From contig NZ_CP022098.1 of the NCBI RefSeq assembly GCF_002305875.1, positions 7,192,001-7,256,000 on the forward strand: a DNA stretch of 64,000 nt, read 5' to 3'. This stretch comes from Cystobacter fuscus (GTDB lineage: Bacteria > Myxococcota > Myxococcia > Myxococcales > Myxococcaceae). This document shows positions 34,080-42,211 of the stretch, one piece after another. Under the pieces are notes generated by a model that had not been told where the DNA came from, ran no database searches, and saw only the letters and a list, made by a program, of their open reading frames with translations. Positions within the stretch are counted from its first letter, which is position 1; each line of letters starts with the position of its first letter. Made by a program: the position numbers and the translations under genes.

Positions 34080-35066
34080 GTGGACGCTCCCGGAGAAGCG
34101 CACTTCCTCCTGCAAGGTGACCGGCTCTCCCGCGACTTCGTCTCGGTGGGGGTCGAGGACACCGTCGCCCAGGCGCTGGAGAAGATGCGCGCGGCGCCCG
34201 GCAGCAACGAGATCTTCTACTGCTACGCGTGCGATCCCGCGGGCCGCCTGGTGGGCGTGGTGCCCATCCGCAAGCTCATCCGCGCGGCACCCGACGAGCG
34301 CATCGCCTCGCTCATGTTCACCCGCGTGGTGAAGCTGCCGGTGGATGCGCCGGACTCGCTCGTGGAGGACTTCTTCGTCACCTACCGCTTCCTGGCCTTT
34401 CCGGTGGTGGACGCCGAGGGCCGCATCGTCGGCGTGGTGGAGGTGGGCAACTTCGTCGACACCTTCTCCGACACCCTCTTCGACGAGGTGGAGGGCCGCG
34501 TGCGCGACGAGGTGTTCCGCTTCGTCGGTCTGCCGGAGAACGAGATGAAGCAGACGCGCCCGGTGAGCATGGCCCTGCGGCGCTTTCCCTGGCTGCTCGT
34601 CAACATCGGCGGCGGCTTCCTCGCGGCCACCGTGTCGCGGCTCTTCGAGCAGACGGTGGAGCGGCTCGTCGTGGTGGCCGCCTTCATCCCCATGGTGCTC
34701 GTGCTCTCCGAGAGCCTGGGCGTGCAGACCACGGCCGTGTCCGCGGCGATGATCGCCAACCAGCGCGTGGACGTGCCCCAGATGCGCCGCGAGGTGCTCG
34801 GCACGAGCCTCGCCGGGATGATGGCCGCCGGGGTGGTGGCCCTGCTGGGCAGCCTCTACTCCCCCCACCTCGCCTTCCCCTTCGTGCTCTTCATCGCCAT
34901 CACCCTCTCCACCTCGCTCGCCGCGGGGTTGGGCGCCCTCCTGCCCTTCGCCTTCCACCGCTTCCGGGTGGATCCGCACCTGGCCTCGGCGCCGCTGGTG
35001 CTCGCCATCTCCGACAACGTCACCCTGCTCACCTACTTCACCCTCGTCACGCGCCTGCTCGGCTAG
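34080..35066 (+). CDS. mgtE: MgtE-family magnesium transporter
   Basis: About 328 aa. Two CBS domains fill residues ~10-140 (LSRDFVSVGVEDTVAQALEKM, then FLAFPVVDAEGRIVGVVEV). Five membrane helices follow from ~residue 165 (RFPWLLVNIGGGFLAATVS, IPMVLVLSESLGVQTT, SLAAGLGALLPFAFHR). GVQTTAVSAAMIA matches the ion-path motif of MgtE. The N-terminal superhelical domain of full-length MgtE is missing, as in some shorter family members. The start is ambiguous: ATG at 34044 is in frame, but a promoter covers it, so GTG at 34080 (leaderless) is preferred. It imports Mg2+, gated by Mg2+ at the CBS domains in known homologues. Confidence 0.87.
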   Translation: MDAPGEAHFLLQGDRLSRDFVSVGVEDTVAQALEKMRAAPGSNEIFYCYACDPAGRLVGVVPIRKLIRAAPDERIASLMFTRVVKLPVDAPDSLVEDFFVTYRFLAFPVVDAEGRIVGVVEVGNFVDTFSDTLFDEVEGRVRDEVFRFVGLPENEMKQTRPVSMALRRFPWLLVNIGGGFLAATVSRLFEQTVERLVVVAAFIPMVLVLSESLGVQTTAVSAAMIANQRVDVPQMRREVLGTSLAGMMAAGVVALLGSLYSPHLAFPFVLFIAITLSTSLAAGLGALLPFAFHRFRVDPHLASAPLVLAISDNVTLLTYFTLVTRLLG

Positions 35067-35091
35067 AGGCGCTCTTCCGGAGAACCCATCC

Positions 35092-36081
35092 ATGCAGGTC
35101 CTTCGCATCACCCGTCCTGGCGGCCCCGAGGTGCTCGAGTTCGAGGAACGCCCCGCGCCCATCCCCATCGGCTCGGAGCTGCTCGTGCGCGTGCGCGCCA
35201 CGGCGCTCAACCGCGCCGATCTGCTGCAGATGAGCGGCAGGTACGCCGCGCCGCCGGGCGTCCCCGCGGACGTGGCGGGCATCGAGTACGCGGGCGAGGT
35301 GTTGGCCGTGGGCCCGGCGGTGCGCCGCTTCCAGGTGGGCGACCGGGTGATGGGGCTGGTGGGCGGCGGGGCCTTCTCCGAGCAGCTCGTCACCCACGAG
35401 CGCGAGGCCATGCACGTGCCCACCCCGCTCGACTTCACCCAGGCCGCGGCGCTGCCCGAGGCGTACCTCACCGCCTTCGACGCGCTCGTGCTCCAGGGCG
35501 GCCTGCGCATGGGCGAGTCCGTGCTCATCCACGCCGTGGCCAGTGGCGTGGGCTCGGCGGCGGCGCAGCTCTGCCGCGCCATGGGGGCACGGGCGTTCGG
35601 CACGGGGCGCAACGCCCAGAAGCTCGCGCGCGCCACCGAGTGGGGCGTGGAGAAGACGGTGCTGTGTGACACCCAGCCCCCGCGCTTCGCGGACACCGTG
35701 AAGGAGGCCACGGGCGGACGCGGCGTGGACCTGGCGTTGGATCTGGTGGGTGGGGATTACCTGCCGGAGACGCTGCGCGCCATGGCCCTCCAGGGCCGGG
35801 TGCTGCTGGTGGGACTCGTGGCGGGCCGGCGGGCGGAAGTGGACCTGGAGGGGGTCCTCGCCCGCCGGCTGCACATCACGGGCACGGTGCTGCGCAGCCG
35901 CCCGCCCGAGGAGAAGATGGCGCTCGTCCAGGCCGCCGAGCGCAGCCTCCTGCCCCTGTTCCACTCGAAGGCGCTCACCCCCGTGGTGGATGCCATCTGC
36001 CCCATGAAGCAGGCGCGCGAGGCTTTCACGCGCATGGCGAACAACGAGACGGTGGGCAAGCTCGTGCTGCACTGGGAGTGA
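35092..36081 (+). CDS. Zinc-independent NAD(P)H:quinone oxidoreductase (PIG3/QOR family)
   Basis: 329-aa medium-chain dehydrogenase/reductase. N-terminal GroES-like domain with ALNRADLLQMSGRYAAPPG and GIEYAGEVLAVGP. The NADPH-binding Rossmann fold has AVASGVGSAAAQLCRAMGA. No catalytic zinc ligands, as expected for the quinone reductase branch. PIG3-type enzymes make one-electron reductions of quinones. It lies 25 bases after mgtE on the same strand, so co-transcription is likely though no functional link is known. Confidence 0.92.
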   Translation: MQVLRITRPGGPEVLEFEERPAPIPIGSELLVRVRATALNRADLLQMSGRYAAPPGVPADVAGIEYAGEVLAVGPAVRRFQVGDRVMGLVGGGAFSEQLVTHEREAMHVPTPLDFTQAAALPEAYLTAFDALVLQGGLRMGESVLIHAVASGVGSAAAQLCRAMGARAFGTGRNAQKLARATEWGVEKTVLCDTQPPRFADTVKEATGGRGVDLALDLVGGDYLPETLRAMALQGRVLLVGLVAGRRAEVDLEGVLARRLHITGTVLRSRPPEEKMALVQAAERSLLPLFHSKALTPVVDAICPMKQAREAFTRMANNETVGKLVLHWE

Positions 36082-36159
36082 ACAGGCGCGCCCGTCCACC
36101 TTTGACCCCTCCCGGGGCGTGACGTACCGTCCTCGACTCCCCCAGCGGAGAGCCACGCC

Positions 36160-37224
36160 ATGGTCTCAGCGAAACCGGCCCTCACGACCCCCACCGAGGG
36201 ACACGTGAACAGACCCCGCCGCCTCGTGGTCGAGGCGCTGGGCTGTGGACTGCTGGTGGTGGCACTGGAGGGGGCCCACCATGGCGCCGAGCACCTGGGC
36301 GTGAGCGCCACGGACGGGCGGCTCTTCATGTCGCTGGCGACGGGCGCGGTGCTCGCGTGCCTCACGCTGGTGCTGCGGCCCTTCTCGGGCGCCCACTTCA
36401 ACCCCGCCCTCACCTTCGCCGACGCGCTGGAGGATGGCACCCCCTGGAAGGACGTCCCCCTCTACGTGCTCGCCCAGTTCTCGGGAGGACTGGCGGGCCG
36501 GTTGATCGCCCACCTCATGTGCGGCGAGCCCCTGCTGCTCACCGCCCTCGTGCCCGCCGCCACCTCGGCGCACTTCCTCACGGAGCTCGTCTCCACCTTC
36601 GGGCTGCTCATCGTGGTGCGCGGGTGCGCGCGCAACCGCCCCTCGGCCACGCCCTTCGCGGTGGCCGCCTACGTGGCCACCACCGTGTGGTTCACCGACT
36701 CGCGTTCCCTGGCCAACCCCGCCCTCGTCCTCGCGCGCGCGGCGAGCAGCCAGACGAGCGCCGTGCACCCGCTCGACGTGGAGACCCTCGTCGTCTCGCA
36801 ACTGCTGGGCGCGGCGCTCGCGGTCTGCCTCTTCCGCTGGCTCCAGCGGCCCGCCCGCGCCTCGCCGCCGGGACCCTGGACGATCATCTGCCTGTCTCCC
36901 CAGGAGGGCGTCGCCGAGCTCGCGGCCTCCCTGCTCAACGGGCTCGCGGCGCCGGCGCGCGTCCAGGCCATCGCCTCTCCTTCCCACGAAGAGCTCCTGG
37001 AGGCCCAGGCCTCCGAGCGCCAGGCGGCGACGCTCGTGCTGCGGCTCGTTCCGGCGGGGGCCTCACCGGACGCGGCCCTGCTCGGAGAAGTCTGGCAACT
37101 GCCCCCGCTCGAGCTACGCGCGGTGCTGCGCGGACGGCTCCAGCGCTTCCTGCGCGAGCGCGGCTGGTTGCGCCTGTACGCCGTCGGAGACCCCTTCGCT
37201 CCGAGGCCCGGGGACACCCGCTGA
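36160..37224 (+). CDS. Aquaporin-family channel fused to a degenerate ArsC-like domain
   Basis: 354 aa. Residues ~25-230 are a six-helix MIP channel with both NPA boxes: [11 protein letters not shown] and [12 protein letters not shown]. The second box reads NPAL, not the usual NPAR, so the selectivity-filter arginine is missing. Residues ~245-350 look like a low-molecular-weight phosphatase/arsenate reductase fold ([20 protein letters not shown]), but the CX5R loop is broken: Cys is present, Arg is Gly. Aquaglyceroporin-ArsC fusions that export arsenite are known in actinobacteria; this one cannot be an active reductase. GGAGAG precedes the ATG. Its end overlaps the convergent dus gene by 111 bases. 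Confidence 0.8.
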   Translation: MVSAKPALTTPTEGHVNRPRRLVVEALGCGLLVVALEGAHHGAEHLGVSATDGRLFMSLATGAVLACLTLVLRPFSGAHFNPALTFADALEDGTPWKDVPLYVLAQFSGGLAGRLIAHLMCGEPLLLTALVPAATSAHFLTELVSTFGLLIVVRGCARNRPSATPFAVAAYVATTVWFTDSRSLANPALVLARAASSQTSAVHPLDVETLVVSQLLGAALAVCLFRWLQRPARASPPGPWTIICLSPQEGVAELAASLLNGLAAPARVQAIASPSHEELLEAQASERQAATLVLRLVPAGASPDAALLGEVWQLPPLELRAVLRGRLQRFLRERGWLRLYAVGDPFAPRPGDTR

Positions 37225-38244
37225 CGGGGGCGTGGCGGGCGAGTCCAGGACGTGGGCCGGCACCTGCGCGAGCGCATCCCGCAGCACCTCCAGGCCCGCG
37301 CCGGGCCTGGTGCCGCGCTCGCTCAGCACCCGCCGCCAACCCCTCGCTCCGGGCAGCCCCGCGAACAACCCCAGGATGTGGCGCGTGACGCGTGACAGGT
37401 ACTCGCCCCGCGCGAGCAGCTCCTCCACATAGGGCTGGAGGGCCTCGACCACCTGGCGCCGCGTGGGCGCGGGAGCCGTCTCGCCGAAGATCGTCGAGTC
37501 CGCCAGGGCGAGGAGGTAGGGGTTCTGATACGCCTCGCGGCCGATCATCACCCCATCGGCCCACTCCAGGTGCGCCCGGGCCTCCTCCAGGGACTTCACG
37601 CCCCCGTTGAGGGAGATCGTCAGGTGGGGGAAGTCCGTCTTGAGCTGGCGCACCCACTCGTAGCGCAGCGGGGGAATCTCCCGGTTCTCCTTGGGGCTGA
37701 GCCCCTGGAGGAAGGCCTTGCGCGCGTGCACGATGAAGGTGTCGCACCCCGCCCCGCTCACCGTGCGCACGAATTGGGTCAGCAGCTCGTACGAGTCGAG
37801 ATCATCGATGCCCAGGCGGTGCTTGACGGTGACGGGCAGGCGGGTCGCGCCGCGCATGGCCTCGACGCAGCGGGCCACGAGGTCCGGCTTCGCCATGAGG
37901 CACGCGCCGAACATCCCGTTCTGCACGCGATCCGAGGGGCAGCCGACGTTGAGGTTCACCTCGTCATAGCCCCACTGCTCGGCGATGCGGACGCACTCGG
38001 CGAGCTGGGCCGGGTCGCTGCCGCCGAGCTGCAAGGCCAGCGGGTGCTCCTCCTGGGAGAAGTCCAGGTGCCGGGGCTTGTCGCCGAACAGGATGGCGCC
38101 CGTGGTGACCATCTCGGTGTACAGCCGCGTGCGCTTGGAGAGGAGGCGCAGGAAGTAGCGGTCATGCCGATCGGTCCAATCCATCATCGGCGCGACGGAG
38201 AGTCGGTGGCTCGGCACGGTGGACGCGGGCGGGCGGGCGGTCAT
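37114..38244 (-). CDS. dusA: tRNA-dihydrouridine(20/20a) synthase
   Basis: 376-aa flavoenzyme that reduces uridine 20/20a in the tRNA D-loop. [20 protein letters not shown] opens the TIM barrel. The catalytic Cys is in [21 protein letters not shown] near residue 100, and [16 protein letters not shown] and the FMN-binding [10 protein letters not shown] and [13 protein letters not shown] are DusA-typical. The C-terminal ~37 residues are Pro/Ala-rich and lie opposite the end of the aquaporin gene. Start 38244 chosen; 38256 is an alternative in-frame ATG. Divergent from the agmatinase gene. Confidence 0.92.
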   Translation of the reverse strand: MTARPPASTVPSHRLSVAPMMDWTDRHDRYFLRLLSKRTRLYTEMVTTGAILFGDKPRHLDFSQEEHPLALQLGGSDPAQLAECVRIAEQWGYDEVNLNVGCPSDRVQNGMFGACLMAKPDLVARCVEAMRGATRLPVTVKHRLGIDDLDSYELLTQFVRTVSGAGCDTFIVHARKAFLQGLSPKENREIPPLRYEWVRQLKTDFPHLTISLNGGVKSLEEARAHLEWADGVMIGREAYQNPYLLALADSTIFGETAPAPTRRQVVEALQPYVEELLARGEYLSRVTRHILGLFAGLPGARGWRRVLSERGTRPGAGLEVLRDALAQVPAHVLDSPATPPSAGVPGPRSEGVSDGVQAQPAALAQEALEPSAQHRA

Positions 38245-38374
38245 CCCACCATCCATGCCGGGCTTCGGGCGTCCATGCAAGGCCGCACGGGGCCTGGCGG
38301 CTCCTTGGGCGGGCGAAGAGCCCCCCACGGGACCGTTGCGCTGGCCACGCAGGACCTTATCCTCCGCCGCCATC

Positions 38375-39412
38375 ATGCCCGCCGCCTTCGATCCCAGCGC
38401 CGCCGCTCCCCAGGACTCCGGCATCTTCGGCCTCCCCCACACTCCCGAGGAGGCCCACGTCGTCCTCATCCCCGTGCCCTTCGAGGCCACCACCAGCTAT
38501 GGCGGAGGCACCTCGGACGGTCCCTCGGCCGTGCTCCAGGCCAGTCGGCAGGTGGACCTCTTCGACGTGGAGACCGGCCGTCCCTACGAGCGGGGCATCG
38601 CCCTGCTGCCCGAGCCCGAGCAGTGGCGCGCCTGGAACACCCGCGCCAAGGAGCGCGCCGTGCCCATCATCGAGGCGGGAGGCATCGATGCTTCCCAGCC
38701 CGAGCTCATGGCCGCTTCCGCGGAGGTCAACGGCCTGTGCGAGCAGCTTCACGAGGCGGTGTACCAGACGGCGAAGGAGTGGCTCGGCAAGGGCAAGCGG
38801 GTGGGAGCCGTGGGCGGAGACCACTCCATCTCCTACGGCATCATCCGGGCGCACGCGGAGAAGTACCCCGGCCTGGGCGTGCTGCACCTGGATGCGCACG
38901 CGGACCTGCGCGACGCGTACGAGGGCTTCGCCTGGTCGCACGCCTCCATCATGCACAACGTGGCCGAGCGCATTCCCGGGGTGAAGAGCCTCGTGCAGGT
39001 GGCCATCCGTGACATGAGCGAGGACGAGCACCGCTACATCGAGTCCTCGGGTGGACGCGTGAAGGCCTTCTTCGACACGGAGCTCCAGCGCAAGCGCTTC
39101 GATGGCATTCCGTGGAACCGCCAGGTGGATGAGATCGTCCAGCAGCTCCCCCAGCTGGTGTACCTGTCCTTCGACATCGACGGCCTGGATCCCACGCTGT
39201 GCCCGCACACGGGGACGCCGGTGCCGGGCGGACTGTCCTTCCCCGAGGCCGTGGCGCTCATCTCCGGGGTGGTGCGCTCGGGCCGGACCATCGTCGGGTT
39301 CGATCTCACCGAGGTCGCCCCGGATCCCGAGGGCGGCGAGTGGGACGGCAACGTGGGCGCCCGGCTGCTCTACAAGATGATCGGCTGGATGCTGAAGTCC
39401 GAGCGGCCGTAG
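38375..39412 (+). CDS. speB: Agmatinase/arginase-family ureohydrolase
   Basis: 345 aa. The binuclear manganese site is complete: [22 protein letters not shown] and [13 protein letters not shown], which supply the His and Asp ligands. [18 protein letters not shown] matches agmatinase-like members. It hydrolyses agmatine (or a related guanidino compound) to putrescine and urea. The N-terminal segment of about 25 residues and an insertion after residue 65 make it longer than E. coli SpeB, so another guanidino substrate is possible. It is convergent with the GH92 gene (17 bases between stops). Confidence 0.88.
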   Translation: MPAAFDPSAAAPQDSGIFGLPHTPEEAHVVLIPVPFEATTSYGGGTSDGPSAVLQASRQVDLFDVETGRPYERGIALLPEPEQWRAWNTRAKERAVPIIEAGGIDASQPELMAASAEVNGLCEQLHEAVYQTAKEWLGKGKRVGAVGGDHSISYGIIRAHAEKYPGLGVLHLDAHADLRDAYEGFAWSHASIMHNVAERIPGVKSLVQVAIRDMSEDEHRYIESSGGRVKAFFDTELQRKRFDGIPWNRQVDEIVQQLPQLVYLSFDIDGLDPTLCPHTGTPVPGGLSFPEAVALISGVVRSGRTIVGFDLTEVAPDPEGGEWDGNVGARLLYKMIGWMLKSERP

Positions 39413-39429
39413 CGGACCGCTCGACCTCC

Positions 39430-41748
39430 CTACGGGGCCCTGCTCATCGGCCTCGCCTGGGGTTTGGTCGCCCAGGAAGTATTGGGCTTCGCCTGCATGA
39501 CGAAGTGCAGGCTTCCTCCCGCCAGGAGTTCCTCGTGCCGGAGGAAGCCACGCTCCAGCGGGCGGCCGTTCAACGACACCTTGCCGACATAGGGATTGGC
39601 CTCCGACAAGCCCTCGGCCGTCACGGTGAAGCGCTTGCCATTGGGCAGGTTCAGCGCCGCGCGCTCCACGAAGGGACGGCCAATGACATACTCGTTCGAG
39701 CCGGGCGTGACGGGATAGAAGCCGAGCGCAGTGAAGACCAGCCAGGAGGACATCTGGCCCAGATCGTCATTGCCCGACAGCCCGTCCGGCGTGGGCTTGT
39801 ACTGGCTGTCGACGATCTGCTTGAGCCGGGCCTGGGTGCGCCACGGAGCCCCGGCGAAAGAATACATGTACGCGACATGGTGGCTGGGCTCGTTGCCATG
39901 GATGTACTGGCCAATCAGCCCGGCGATGTCCTCGGCGTGCGAGTAGTCCAGCTTCGAGATGTCGTACTCGAACATGGCGTCGAGCTTCTTGACGACCGCC
40001 GCGTCACCGCCCATGGCCTTGATCAAACCACCCAGGTCCTGCGGCACGAACCAGGAATACTGCCAGGCATTGCCCTCGGTGTAGTCGCTGCCATAGTTGA
40101 TGGCGGTGGGATCGAAGGGCGTGCGGAAGGCCCCGTCCGCCCGGCGGGCACGGATGAAGCCGCTCTTGGCATCGAAGGTGTTGCGCCAGTTGCCCGCGCG
40201 GGCCTCGAAGGTCCGGGCGATGTCCTCCTTGCCCAGGGCTCGGGCCAGGCGGGCGATGGTCCAGTCGTCATAGGCATACTCGACGGTCTTGGACGCGGCC
40301 TCCGGCTCCCTGTCGATGGGGACGAAGCCCAGGGACATGTAGTCCCCGAGCCCTCCATAGGGAGCGTAGGTCGCGCTCTTGACCATGGCGTCCAGCGCGG
40401 CGTTCGCGTCGAAGCCCCGGATGCCCTTGAGCCAGGCATCGGCGATCACCGGCACGGAGTGATAGCCAATCATCGTCCAGGTCTCGAGCCCGTGGAACTG
40501 CCAGACGGGCAGGATGCCGTAGGGGCTGTGCCGCTGGGAGGCGAGCAGCGAATTCACCATGTCGCTGTTGCGCTTCTCCGGCTGGACCAGGAGCAGCAGC
40601 GGGTGCTCGGCCCGGAAGGTGTCCCATAGGGAGAAGGTCGAGTGGAAGGTGAAACCCTCGGCCTTGTGCACCTGATCATCCGGGCCGCGATAGCGGCCAT
40701 CGGCGTCGGTGAACACGCTGGGGGCGATCAGGCTGTGATAGAGGGCGGTATAGACGCTGGTGCGCATGGGCGCGGGCGCGTCGAGCTCCACCGCCCCCAG
40801 CGCCTGCTCCCAGGCCGCGCGGGTGGCACCACGCAGGGCCTCGAAGTCGAAGCCGGCCTGTTCGCTGTCCAGATTGAGCAGGGCGTTGTCCTCGCTGACC
40901 GCCGAGATCGCGACCTTGACGATGAGCGGTCCATCCAGCTCGCCGAACTCGAAGACGCCCTCCAGCGCGCGGCCCTCGAGCTGCGCCCTGTCCGCGGGGC
41001 CTCGCCCCGGCTGGCGGAAGCCCTTGTAGACGATCGCCTCGTCGCGATCGTGCAGGGCATGGGAGATGAGCGGCTTGTTGAAGCGGATGGCGAAGAAGAG
41101 CTTGCGCCCGGGGGCCCAGCCGCGCGTTTCGCGATAGCCGGTCACCGTGCCATCGTTCGCCACACGCACGCGCGACCACAGCACCTTGCCCGGGTAGTTG
41201 TAGATGGACGAGCGCAGATCCAGCAGCACGCCCGCCGCCGCCTTGCCCTCGAAGGTGTAGCGGTGCATCCCGGTGCGCAGCCCCGCCGTCAGCTCGGCGC
41301 GCACGCGCGAGTCCGACAAGGTAACGGCGTAGTAGCCCGGCCGGGCGATCTCCCCGTCGTGGCTGAAGCGCGAGCGGTAGCCCGAACCCGGCTTGTCGGC
41401 CTCGCCTGGATCCAGCTTCACCGTGCCCGAGAACGGGGTGAGCAACACGTCACCCAGGTCCGAGTGGCCCGCGCCGGAGAAGTGGGTATGCGAGAAGCCC
41501 AAGATCGTCGGATCATCGTGGCGATACCCGGCGGCCCAGTCGTAGCTCTGCTTGAATGGACGCACGTCGGTGTCGGGGCTGAGCTGCACCATGCCGAAGG
41601 GCGCGACCGCGCCGGGAAAGGTGTGGCCCTTGCCGCCCGTTCCAATGAACGGATCGACCGCGTCATAGGCGGACGGGGCCGCCGCCCTCGCCGCACCGCT
41701 CATCGCCCCCAGCAGGGCACCCACCGCGCAGAACATCCCAAGCCGCAT
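39430..41748 (-). CDS. Secreted GH92-family alpha-mannosidase
   Basis: 772 aa with signal peptide (MRLGMFCAVGALLGAMSGAARA). GH92 hallmarks: VDPFIGTGGKGHTFPGAVAP at the start of the beta-sandwich, DPTILGFSHTHFSGAGH, FHSTFSLWDTFRAEHPLL, a helical barrel with YGGLGDYMSLGFVP, and the catalytic-base region SGNDDLGQMSSWLVF near residue 655. Family enzymes are Ca2+-dependent exo-alpha-mannosidases (1,2-, 1,3-, 1,4- or 1,6-), used on N-glycans or fungal mannan. That suits a predator. It is divergent from the lanthipeptide operon with 217 bases between starts. Confidence 0.92.
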   Translation of the reverse strand: MRLGMFCAVGALLGAMSGAARAAAPSAYDAVDPFIGTGGKGHTFPGAVAPFGMVQLSPDTDVRPFKQSYDWAAGYRHDDPTILGFSHTHFSGAGHSDLGDVLLTPFSGTVKLDPGEADKPGSGYRSRFSHDGEIARPGYYAVTLSDSRVRAELTAGLRTGMHRYTFEGKAAAGVLLDLRSSIYNYPGKVLWSRVRVANDGTVTGYRETRGWAPGRKLFFAIRFNKPLISHALHDRDEAIVYKGFRQPGRGPADRAQLEGRALEGVFEFGELDGPLIVKVAISAVSEDNALLNLDSEQAGFDFEALRGATRAAWEQALGAVELDAPAPMRTSVYTALYHSLIAPSVFTDADGRYRGPDDQVHKAEGFTFHSTFSLWDTFRAEHPLLLLVQPEKRNSDMVNSLLASQRHSPYGILPVWQFHGLETWTMIGYHSVPVIADAWLKGIRGFDANAALDAMVKSATYAPYGGLGDYMSLGFVPIDREPEAASKTVEYAYDDWTIARLARALGKEDIARTFEARAGNWRNTFDAKSGFIRARRADGAFRTPFDPTAINYGSDYTEGNAWQYSWFVPQDLGGLIKAMGGDAAVVKKLDAMFEYDISKLDYSHAEDIAGLIGQYIHGNEPSHHVAYMYSFAGAPWRTQARLKQIVDSQYKPTPDGLSGNDDLGQMSSWLVFTALGFYPVTPGSNEYVIGRPFVERAALNLPNGKRFTVTAEGLSEANPYVGKVSLNGRPLERGFLRHEELLAGGSLHFVMQAKPNTSWATKPQARPMSRAP

Positions 41749-41928
41749 TCCGGACTCCCCTCTTTCGAAGAACCTCGCCGCGGATGACTATCACGGCCGC
41801 CCCTCCTCCGGGACAAGGAGTGACCCGCGGTCCACCAAGGGGAGCCGCCAGACTGTTTCTCCATGGATGTGTTCTTCGGCCCAGGAGTCCCGGCGGTTGA
41901 ATCCGTATCTTCTCATCAGTACGTTCAG

Positions 41929-41956
41929 CAACTCGCCATGGTGGCGAGTTGAAAGG
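41929..41956 (+). promoter_or_regulatory. Perfect 10-bp inverted repeat just before the lanthipeptide ribosome binding site
   Basis: CAACTCGCCA (41929-41938) and TGGCGAGTTG (41942-41951) are perfectly complementary around a 3-base loop. AAAGG (41952-41956), the ribosome binding site of the precursor gene, begins at the next base. As DNA it is a possible operator for a homodimeric regulator. As RNA it is a stable hairpin right next to the ribosome site. The position suggests control of the operon. Confidence 0.7.
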
Positions 41957-41965
41957 CGGTTGGTC

Positions 41966-42121
41966 TTGAACAACGTCCTCGCATTGCAGAAGCTCCCCGC
42001 GGATACAGGTGGGGAAGCAGTTGGAGGCGACTCGGCGGATGGAGGGCAGGAGGCCACTGCCTCCAACCTCAGCTTGCTTGATTGTGAAGCAAGTTCGAGC
42101 TTGAGTCTCCTCTTGTGTTAG
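41966..42121 (+). CDS. SapB/RamS-like class III lanthipeptide precursor
   Basis: 51-aa precursor starting at TTG 41966, nine bases after AAAGG; no in-frame ATG lies nearer than 41867. It begins MNNVLALQKLP, where VLALQ matches the short hydrophobic LxLQ leader motif recognised by class III synthetases (RamS begins MNLFDLQ). A Gly/Ala/Asp-rich stretch follows. The core from about residue 31 holds two SxxSxxxC motifs: SNLSLLDC (Ser33, Ser36, Cys40) and SSLSLLLC (Ser44, Ser47, Cys51). This is the labionin/lanthionine motif, arranged as in SapB. The core is strongly amphiphilic. The LanKC gene follows 90 bases downstream. Mature ring type and leader cleavage site are not determinable here. Confidence 0.85.
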   Translation: MNNVLALQKLPADTGGEAVGGDSADGGQEATASNLSLLDCEASSSLSLLLC

Positions 42122-42168
42122 TGAGCAGGCGCCGGTCGAGGTGCCGTGCCATCTGTTGACAGGAAATC

Positions 42169-42198
42169 ACCTCCCGAGGGCAGCTTCCTTCGGGAGGT
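42169..42198 (+). promoter_or_regulatory. Hairpin between precursor and synthetase genes
   Basis: ACCTCCCGA (42169-42177) and TCGGGAGGT (42190-42198) form a perfect 9-bp stem with a 12-base loop and no T-tract. It is well placed to act as a partial terminator or RNA-stability element giving more precursor than enzyme. It lies in front of the preferred LanKC start at 42212. Confidence 0.65.
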
Positions 42199-42211
42199 CC
42201 GGGGAGGATGC

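Noticed and set aside
41791-42066. Minus-strand frame of 91 codons opposite the lanthipeptide precursor
   Set aside because: Its second half looks somewhat protein-like, but there is no ribosome binding site and no family, and its first half is antisense to the SxxSxxxC precursor, whose motifs, ribosome site and neighbour are far better evidence.
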